Part shown: positions 56,880 to 64,000 of the stretch, one piece after another
Position numbering within the stretch: position 1 is the stretch's first letter
Layout of the letters: each line of letters opens with the position of its first letter
From: Serripes groenlandicus
Taxonomy: Eukaryota > Mollusca > Bivalvia > Cardiida > Cardiidae
NCBI GenBank assembly: GCA_031761405.1
Contig: JASEVX010000013.1
Span: 53,771,588 to 53,835,587 of the forward strand
Length of the DNA: 64,000 nt
Direction of reading: 5' to 3'
Notes under the pieces: generated by a model
What the model was told of the DNA's origin: nothing
What the model saw: the letters and a program-made list of their open reading frames with translations, nothing else
Databases searched by the model: none
Made by a program: the position numbers and the translations under genes

Positions 56880-57325
56880 GACAATTCTTCGTTTCTTAGG
56901 ATCATTGCGTTCTTTAAGAATTTCATTTAATCATTTAGTTTCCCTTTATTCTTTGTTTTCATAATATCATTACATTTTTCTGAACTGGGCCATGCTTGAT
57001 ATAGATTAAACCTTTTGGGTAAAATCGTATATTTGGGACAGCATGATATGAAGTGGCTTCGCTTTCTACATCTTTCGAGTAACATAATTTGCACAATTCA
57101 CCATTGTTTCGAAAATATTTAGTTTTGTTTTAATATTAAGATGTAATCTTTAAAAAAGTGAAAGGATATTGTGATATGCTTTGTTGGCTCTCTCGATTAG
57201 GTTCTTAACTGAAAATAATATATTACCAGTATAATGAAAAGTTATACCAAGATAGCAAAATGCCGGTACTATCTCAACTTGCTGGTTTTCAATTGTCCAA
57301 TTAAAATCATGATTTGATTTCCTTT
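56880..57325 (-). pseudogene. LINE C-terminal region
   Basis: The minus-strand frames contain a CKLC pair near 57080, typical of the zinc-knuckle-like ends of LINE proteins, and EIVPAFCYLGITFHYTGN near 57270-57220. The latter resembles the segment after the reverse transcriptase core. Frameshifts separate these pieces. Confidence 0.65.
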
Positions 57326-57419
57326 TCTCAAAATGAATATTTTTGTTTTATTGATGTTTACTTTCAGGTACGAGCTTTTCGAGTATTCGCTGATATTGTT
57401 CAACTAAATAAAGAAAGTA

Positions 57420-58030
57420 AATCTTAATTTGAATCCGTCAATGTTCAATATCTATTACATGGATTACAGCATTAATAAACAGTATCGACAAAATAGTGGA
57501 TTAGGGATCACCTTGTTTTAAACCTACCAAATACGTCGACAAACTCAGAGAAAAGTGCCATTTCTGTCTATTTTTATACAAGATTTACGCTACTATAAAT
57601 ATACTTCAACATATTCACCATCTTACAGCTAATGCACAACTTGATTAATTTTGACAGCAAGATATTTCTATTAATCGAATCAATCGCCTGTTCATAGTCG
57701 ATAAAAGCACAATACAATTTACGTGTTTTTGCTAATACATTTTGTATAACTGTATGTAAATGATATATACTGTACTACACTGATCTCTAAATCCAAGCTG
57801 AGATTCGTTCAACAATTGTTGAGATTCGCACCAGACGTGTATCCTAGTACGTACAGATAGTAAAACAGTTTACCTAAGGTATTTACTAGTGTAATGCCCC
57901 GACAGTTGTTCGGATTCGTTGGGTCACCCTTTTTGTGAATGGGTACAATCATTTATTTACCCCACAATAATGGGTAAGTGCCTGACTCAAATATCTTGTT
58001 AAAAAATAGTATAAGATAAGGAGATATTAT
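57420..58030 (-). pseudogene. LINE reverse transcriptase, broken
   Basis: Conserved pieces in order on the minus strand: IVPIHKKGDPTNPNNCRGIT (57940-57880), then CAFIDYEQAIDSIN (57705-57665, containing the first catalytic Asp) and GLKQGDP (57530-57510). The expected FxDD/YADD box is not found between GLKQGDP and the later VNINKTKIFILRKG (57370-57325), so the second catalytic centre is deleted. There are in-frame stops just before IVPIHKK and after GLKQGDP. The element cannot encode an active enzyme. Confidence 0.88.
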
Positions 58031-58118
58031 GGTGTTAGCGTCGATTAGGAAATCGGCCATATTAACTGTGAAATCCGCGCTTTTGTTTCTATTAAGGCAT
58101 TTAATGTTTTTTAATTAT

Positions 58119-58500
58119 TTATGCATTGGTAAAGGAGCGGTCCAGTTCATCAACCGATAATGGGCTATCTCTAGAAAATGTATGATCCGTGCTTTGAGTG
58201 TCCGTCGAGGACTCTTCACTACATAGTTTTTTAAAGTCTACACAGTTGTGTGCGTTTATGTCAGTCTTGTTGCATTGTTTTGATTTAGTTATATATTGCC
58301 AGAAATTTCTAGGTTCGTTTGTTGTCATAATATGAATTCTTGCCATTTCTTTGTTGTTATAAAGTTGTATAGTTTTTCGTTTATATTGTACATATTTTTG
58401 TCTCTGCGTCAAGAAATGCATTGTATTTGCTTGCATCAAGTCATGGTGCACCTGTAGACTTTGTGTTGTTATCACTTGAAAACGTCCTACCGTGAAGACT
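58119..58500 (-). pseudogene. LINE linker between endonuclease and reverse transcriptase
   Basis: The 118-codon open part includes NEPRNFWQYITKSK, resembling the region just before the reverse transcriptase in many LINE ORF2 proteins, and ends in SPLSVDELDRSF. It contains basic, Gln-rich helices (HFLTQRQKYVQYKRK). It has no function on its own; it belongs to the same dead element. Confidence 0.8.
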
Positions 58501-58725
58501 AAACGAAATATAATAAATTAAATTAGACATCTACACTCTTATCGATATCAGCTTCATTTGAGCCCAAATTTAATACAATGTTTTCGAAATGTGGCTTATA
58601 CTCTAAGAAAGCACTGATTAAAGAAGCCCTGTCTGTGCTCTTTTCCAAATTATTCTATGTACTTTTTCATTTGAATTGTTTTTACCACCATGCGGGTTTC
58701 TGCTGTCATTACACAACACAGAAAA

Positions 58726-59005
58726 TTATATAGGACAATGGTCAAAAAACTCTGTTATGTCACCGACATGCATGTATTCAATATTGCAAAAACAGCTTTT
58801 TTTAGCAATTAGATAGTCAACAACGCTCGTACCTTTATGACGTGTATTAACCTTATAACATGTAGTTTTACCTTCCTCGATACGCCCATTGAAAAAGGAA
58901 AGCTCATTATTTTTACACAATGTTAAAAGTTTATACCCAAAACTGTTTACCTGGTCGTCACGTGACCTTCTCATCGATATATCTCCCGTGCATTCACGTA
59001 TGAAG
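58726..59005 (-). pseudogene. LINE endonuclease domain, C-terminal part
   Basis: The translated minus strand shows the end of an apurinic/apyrimidinic-type endonuclease. Features are S-x-D-x-x-VN near the start, LLTLCKNNELSFFNGR, then GTSVVDYLI and a closing FDHCPI where functional elements usually have SDHCPI. The catalytic N-terminal half is missing at the 5' truncation. In active LINEs this enzyme nicks the target DNA. A stop follows directly after DHCPI. Confidence 0.85.
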
Positions 59006-59274
59006 TATTAAAGTATGAATCACCAATGTGGTAACTGTTATTATTGCCAGGATATTTATATACAATTAAACAATTACAAACTGAGAATAATGTTCCCTGG
59101 AATACACAGGAAGATTACATTATGAACATAAGTAATTATCTGTGGATATCAATTCTGGCAAATGTATATATCTCTGTTTGAAGTAAACAGAGGGTGGAGT
59201 GACAAAAGTACAAACAAGCAAATACACAACATGGTCCAGCACATATTCAATTACCTGTTTATATGTATATGGAA

Positions 59275-59459
59275 CTTCTTACGCTTTTACAGCAGTTAAA
59301 TTTTGAAGATATGATTTTGTTATTTCCTCTAAATGAAAGTATTATTATTGGCTATAGTTTAAATCATTATGACAAAATAAGAAATTTATCATCATACTGT
59401 TTCCAAAAGTCACCTTCTGCAGAGGCGTAACAACGTGTCTTAATGCTGGAAAAGGTTAA
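59275..59459. mobile_element. Palindromic MITE-like element, eroded (paralogue of 34600-34790)
   Basis: CTTTTACAGCAGTTAAATTT at the left. AAAGTCACCTTCTGCAGAGG and CTGGAAAAGGTTAA at the right. Confidence 0.6.
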
Positions 59460-60387
59460 TACCATGCATCTGGTTTTGTATCTTTATCTTATATGAACAT
59501 GTGCTTGGGGATATGTCTTCAGTTAGAATGACCTATTAGCAAGAAGCATTGGTATGCTAATGACACGCCCAATCCCTCTCCATATTTGATGTTCAATGCA
59601 AATAGTGTGACGACTGCATTTCGATCAATTTCTTTAACTTTCACAAGAAAATACATTGCTTTAGGACATCTTAACAAAACAAACAACCCCGAATCATTTT
59701 TGTGACTTTCCAATAAAAATGGATTACTTTGTTGGCTTCTACCATGTCAAAAGACTCGGTGAAATTCTCATTGAATTTCAACATGCATTAAACTTCAAAC
59801 AATGTAGGAATTAATTAAATGCCAAATACATATTTAACTATTAGAGAAATATACATATTTATTTCTATAAAAGTGTTTCTCTTGTATTGAATCCTAATTA
59901 TAATATAACAAACGGATTTAACGTTCGTCTACTTTCATGCTTAAACACTAAAGTGGATATGTCTAAACATAGAATGCAGTAGATGCAGATAGTTACTCTG
60001 GTGCAGTTATTTAATAAATTGCGTTACACAAAAACATTGGACCTAATGGATCCGGCGCCTGTAAAACCAGGAACATTCCTTATTTATTGTCATCTACAGG
60101 AGGAAACAATAAACAAATAGAAAGCATGCTGCTTTTAGAAAACAAGCTAGACATTGGGAGATAATAGTGTCAGCTACAGGAAGAACAATAAATGGGGTGT
60201 GTATACTGATTTTAGACAATAAACTGTGCAGTGCGCAGTTTATTGCTATGTTTGTCTTTTAATTATTTTTTATGTTAACATTAAAACACAAATCTTTGGA
60301 TTATGGAGAGGAAACGACCAGTACTAAGACATTTGAATTGTTTCGATCAAATATGTATATGATGACTAGAATACAGATGGTTAAAAC

Positions 60388-60465
60388 AAGGAAATTTAAA
60401 ACAGATTTAAAAAAAGGAAATTTAAAACAGATTTAAAAAAAGGAACTTTAAAACAGATTTAAAAC
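60388..60465 (+). repeat. Tandem repeat, 26 bp x 3
   Basis: Three units of AAGGAAATTTAAAACAGATT type starting near 60388, 60414 and 60440. Copy 1 has no such array. Confidence 0.95.
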
Positions 60466-60959
60466 AAATCTTTGAGTTGCTATATGAATTTTAGAAGAGC
60501 ACCGACCCATAGATGTTTGTGTTAGAGGTTCCGCATAGTAAACGGGAGAACCGTGTTCGAGAACCGTGTTCAATAACCGGTGAGGACGCAGGGAAAAGCG
60601 TAAATGCCCAATATTGATACGGCTATTGAACGATTGAATGTTCGCAAGGTTGGTTTTTGTGTAAGGTAGATAAGTGTTTTTCTCGCTAGGAGCACAAAGT
60701 ACCTCTTTTTACACATCAGTTTCAAATAATGCTGTATAATTCAAAACCTCAAAAAGCGTATGTAAAAGAAAGAATAATCTTAAATTGAAAACGTCTTCAA
60801 ATAGAATCGTTTGAATTTTGATTTGAAAACTATTTAGCACATCGAAAGGATGTTTTGTATCAGAGTCGAAAGCAATATCATATAGCCAGGTATGTGATCG
60901 GAACGCGCAATAAACTCCGATGCAGTAGTAAGATACTCAAACTCTTTTATGATATAACG

Positions 60960-61185
60960 AAACTATTCCATGTGCGGGAGATCTCGAATTCGATCCCCGG
61001 CCGGGTCAGACCAAATATTTAAAAAAAGGTAGTAATGACTTTCTGTCCTAAGTGCTCAAGGATGTGGAATAACATATATAGCAGGGGTTAGCATCAAGAC
61101 TGACTAGCTGGTGTCATGAACAATGTAGCAGTGGTACTTATAAATTACCCATGAAACGCCGTGAACAATTGTCGAAAGTGGCGTA
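60960..61185 (+). mobile_element. tRNA-headed SINE, GGTGGTGTAGTA type, 5'-truncated
   Basis: It starts at TGTGCGGGAGATCTCGAATT, the middle of the tRNA-like head, then CGATCCCCGGCCGGGTCAGA (B box). The body contains GACTGACTAGCTGGTGTCAT and GCCGTGAACAATTGTCG. It marks the exact right end of the segmental repeat, cutting the last unit of the 201-bp family. Confidence 0.78.
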
Positions 61186-61622
61186 AAACACCGATCCTGG
61201 CTCTCGGATATCAAGATGGATTGATCTGCAAAACACCTGACTTATGCAAATACTGGTTGGGCACTGAATGATTAATGAAAAGTCCACTAGCACAGTTACA
61301 TAACTGAAAGTATTGAACCCTTTACCACATGCAATAAATCTGCAGCAGAAGGCTGAATACATTTGGGGGAAATTTTGTAAATGCAAGTATGATTGTAAAA
61401 GTGTTCAAACATAAATGTGTCAAATTGCTTTTAGGAAAGTTTTGATGAGATTAATGTTAACTTTGCCATTTATCCATGCAAGAGCGCAATAAGTTCACAT
61501 CACAAATATATCCTTCAGCGAGTACAGTTTTTTAAGTCCAATAAACGATAGGCAAAATTGCTTTCAATAATATTTCTAGATAAAATTGCTTCTCTCCATA
61601 ATCGTATTTATCTACCTTAGCG
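61186..61622. other. AT-rich intergenic stretch
   Basis: The only feature is an isolated left arm of the palindromic family at about 61315-61375 (CCCTTTACCACATGCAATAA, CTGCAGCAGAAGGCTGAATA). It shows no gene. Confidence 0.5.
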
Positions 61623-61833
61623 TTCATTACCCGCATAGAGACGCATTTTGACGCATCTGCAGTTTCTGACGACATATGAAAACATTGCGGAAGAAGTAGA
61701 AACTTCTCAAGATGAGTAATTCTTCTTTTGTCACATTGTTTACAACTCTATTCAAAAATTATACTTTCATTCATATGGTTTCCCATACTTTTGCCTAAAT
61801 GTCTGATGCAGATTCGTTATATGTGGGAACGGG
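61623..61833. mobile_element. Palindromic MITE-like element
   Basis: TTCATTACCCGCATAGAGAC, GACGCATCTGCAGTTTCTGA at the left; TTCTTCTTTTGTCACATTG in the middle; GATGCAGATTCGTTATATGT and GGGAACGGG at the right. 211 bp, outside the main array, so the family also inserts into surrounding DNA. Confidence 0.72.
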
Positions 61834-63000
61834 CTCCTAAAAACAGTTCCACTGAAATCTATAAATCCTTACAAGTTTTCACGAGAGTCTATATTGAATA
61901 CGACACGAGAAACCTTGTCATTAACGCTGCCTTAATGACCCCTCTTATTTGTATATACTTATAACGACAGCTGATTCGAATGTTGAGTCTACTAGGTAAA
62001 ACGTGATTATTTGATGAAAACGCCTGCTCAAGAAATACCGCTGTAATGTAACTTATTAGTGAGTAAGCGATTCCCTTTTTATTTAACTGTGTCAACATTC
62101 TTTTCGACGTTTGACAAGAGTCATTCGTCTTCCAACCATGGACTAACAGACTTTGTCGAAAATCTGCCTACAGCTTTGAACCAATGTTGAGTGGAGTACT
62201 GGTATGGGAAAGCCAGGAAACACATGAGAAGGTAAACTGGCCGCCGTGATATGACTGACAAATGATGGAAAACGGCAATAAATCCCAATCAAACATTTAA
62301 TACAGTAATTTTGTGAAGCAATGGTAGCAAATGACTATTGAAAAAAATATAGAAAAAGGAGAAAGTTAAGTATATCGGATATGACGTGATAATTCGATGA
62401 TGATCTGTTCAAGAAATACCGCTGTAATGTAACTTTTGTTTAATACTATTTTATTGTAGAAAATATCAATACATGTTTATAATACATCGCATAGATTATA
62501 CATGTGTTCATATAAGCAGCTTACAAATATAATTGAAATGCATGCAAATTAATTAATTAATTAATAGTTATATTGAGATCAAAGACAAGAGGGTTGGGCC
62601 ACAAGTGTTACCTACATTAGTGACGGCCCTCCCCTTAGAGCAGGTTGTGGTAAGGTAAGATGAGTCGAATATATAAACAATATATAGTCATACAAGAAAA
62701 AATAAATAAATAGAAAATATGAAAAAAATAAGCGATAAAGTATCCGACTGAGATGAAATATACCTTTCCTATGATATAGTTAACATTTGAATCAATGGTA
62801 GCAAATGAACACATATTGTTCTCGTATATTTTCGTATATAGGACATGAGCGCAAATACTTCGCATCAAAAACACAAAAATATCTTTCATATCCAAGTATA
62901 TCGAATATACCGAGATTAATTGAAAATGACATATGTTCTAAAAAGGCCGCTGAAATGTCGCTTATTACCGGCTAAGTATCCTACTTTTAATGGACAGAAA
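61834..63000. other. AT-rich intergenic DNA with a threefold dispersed repeat
   Basis: CAAGAAATACCGCTGTAATG starts at 62029 and again at 62410. A third, diverged copy (GGCCGCTGAAATGTCGCTTA) is near 62945, each preceded by a TATCGAATATGACGTG-like sequence. A (TTAA)n run is at 62547-62566. Open frames here have no recognisable products. Confidence 0.6.
62100..62300 (+). mobile_element. SINE 3' fragment
   Basis: GAGTCATTCGTCTTCCAACC near 62119, AACTGGCCGCCGTGATATGA near 62236 and AACGGCAATAAATCCCAATC near 62271 resemble the tail region of the 8441 and 50835 SINEs. There is no tRNA head. Confidence 0.68.
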
Positions 63001-64000
63001 CCTTTCCATGATTCGGACGTTTAATGACCCTGTCGTTAGGTAGCGATTAGTTATTAAAACAATTATAAAACAGACAGTTTAAAAACAAGTCTGAAAATGC
63101 TGTCTGGAAAGAAGATTACTTATCCCCTTTTTTTGTGCACTGTATTCCGCGATGGGATTGCAGGAATAGCCAGACAGATCGTTGCACAAACTACGCGAAA
63201 GCTCGTGCTCCCGCGCCTGTATTCACCAGTGAAGTTTAACACCTTTAGTATACTCATTCTATGTATGCAAAGAAAGAAAGATTATAATTCTTTTTATCTG
63301 AATTATTCTTCACATTTAAAAATATAATTAAATCATAATGTTAGCTTTCATGTTCAATACTTTCAAGATGGACGCAACGAAGTGTGTGTGATCTTTGTTA
63401 AATATAACCTGAAGGAGGCCTTTGTCCGAAATATTGAATTATATAGAGTGTATTCATTTTGATCTATATATATATATATAATTATTACTGATAATCAGCC
63501 CTTATATATCAAAGTAAACCAAATACATCCGCGGGCAAAGCCAGGTTGTTCCTAAAAAAGGGTCTGCCTAGAAATAATTGTATACTCTCAAAATACTGCA
63601 ATTGAATATGGGACAATCAATTGCAATACAGCACAATTTGTATAGAATGTACTGTTACTGATTTATTTGATCAGTTTTGGTACCTCGGTCTGGTCTGATA
63701 CAGCAAATAGATATGTTAGACACAATTTGGGAAAACCTTTCGTATCTTCTATTTTAGACAGAGTTTTGGAATATGATATTCTTGTCTACTTTATTGCCTA
63801 TTTGAGACAAAAAAAAAACGTGAGATTTTTAACATATTGTTGCACATTTTATTTTGTATTTAAGACCAATTTGTGGAAAATCGTACAGATTCTGGTCAAT
63901 TCCACGTTTTTTGCTATGCGAGACAAACGTTTGCAGGATGATTTACATATACGTGCATATTGTTTTGTCTATTTAAGACCAATTTTAGGAATGCCTAGTT
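63001..64000. other. AT-rich intergenic DNA, right end of window
   Basis: A 76-codon frame at 63097-63327 is unrecognised and I do not call it a gene. CTGAAGGAGGCCTTTGTCCG then AAA at 63409 is discussed as a possible decayed ribozyme motif. From about 63710 on, GAGACA/AAGACCAATT phrases recur every 40-60 bp, suggesting a very degenerate tandem array that runs off the window. A (TA)n run is at 63466-63481. Confidence 0.45.

Larger units (their letters stand above)
56621..59008 (-). mobile_element. Non-LTR retrotransposon (LINE), 5'-truncated and decayed
   Basis: It occupies a site that is empty in the paralogue near 34036-34050. On the minus strand it runs endonuclease C-terminus, linker, reverse transcriptase and a C-terminal region, then AT-rich sequence with (AT)n and ACATAGAAAAACATATAACA repeats near 56690-56790. 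AATAAA lies close to the 3' edge (minus strand, near 56633). The flanking TTAA-containing sequence is too short to call a target-site duplication. Clade is uncertain; a Jockey/CR1/L2-like element is plausible. Confidence 0.92.
59009..60819. repeat. Right part of block copy 2
   Basis: Matches 34050-36260. It contains the palindromic element 59275-59459 and an insertion-expanded segment near 60388. The frame of the 79-codon sequence at 35263 is interrupted here. Confidence 0.65.
49090..60958 (+). repeat. Long segmental repeat, copy 2 (about 11.9 kb)
   Basis: Same order as 28171-36260, but expanded by insertions: about 220 bp at 49308-49528, a SINE at 50835-51110, about 250 bp near 52240-52500, about 900 bp at 53540-54480, about 120 bp near 55330-55450 and a LINE at 56621-59008. 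Part of copy 1's sequence (31490-31790, with a SINE head) is missing or replaced here. Confidence 0.9.

Noticed and set aside
56621..59008. Intact autonomous LINE
   Set aside because: The endonuclease start is missing, the reverse transcriptase has stops and lacks its FxDD region, and frames shift several times.
63097..63327. 76-codon frame near the right end
   Set aside because: No recognisable domain or homology, and no supporting context; AT-rich and low-complexity at its end.

Overview
This window looks like AT-rich, intergenic nuclear DNA from an animal. The tRNA-headed SINEs, a decayed LINE and short palindromic elements point to an invertebrate. A mollusc, perhaps a bivalve, is my best guess from the style of the SINEs, but I cannot confirm it. 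I found no intact protein-coding gene, rRNA, functional tRNA gene, CRISPR array or bacterial-type operon. The longest open frames are about 145 codons, none resembles a known cellular protein, and several are shared between paralogous repeats only because the DNA was duplicated. Unrecognised exons cannot be excluded.

Almost everything is repeat within repeat. From 1 to about 28 kb and from 37.4 to 48.5 kb the DNA is a mosaic of modules M1 to M7. They recur in a broadly fixed order (M1-M2-M3-M4-M5-M6, with M7 after a SINE) but with deletions, insertions and local duplications. M1 starts near 32, 7340, 9254, 15022, 26206 and 42179. A recent direct tandem duplication of about 1.9 kb lies at 6876-10692. 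A second block at 28171-36260 recurs at 49090-60958, where it is longer because it carries extra insertions, including a minus-strand LINE at 56621-59008.

Smaller elements are nested in these blocks. A palindromic, non-autonomous element of about 205-240 bp recurs more than 30 times. Its ends read TTAACCCTTTCCCACATAC and the reverse complement, and its centre is a second palindrome; TTAA flanks and CCC ends suggest a piggyBac-type MITE. At least eight kinds of tRNA-derived SINE copy are present, including an inverted pair with a clear target-site duplication. Several minisatellites are expanded in one paralogue and single-copy in another.

The 'system' here is therefore not a gene pathway. 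It is a self-similar, transposon-built higher-order array whose growth steps (SINE insertion, tandem duplication, segmental duplication, minisatellite expansion) can be partly ordered from the sequence. Module boundaries come from eye alignment and are accurate to perhaps tens of bases unless stated otherwise.
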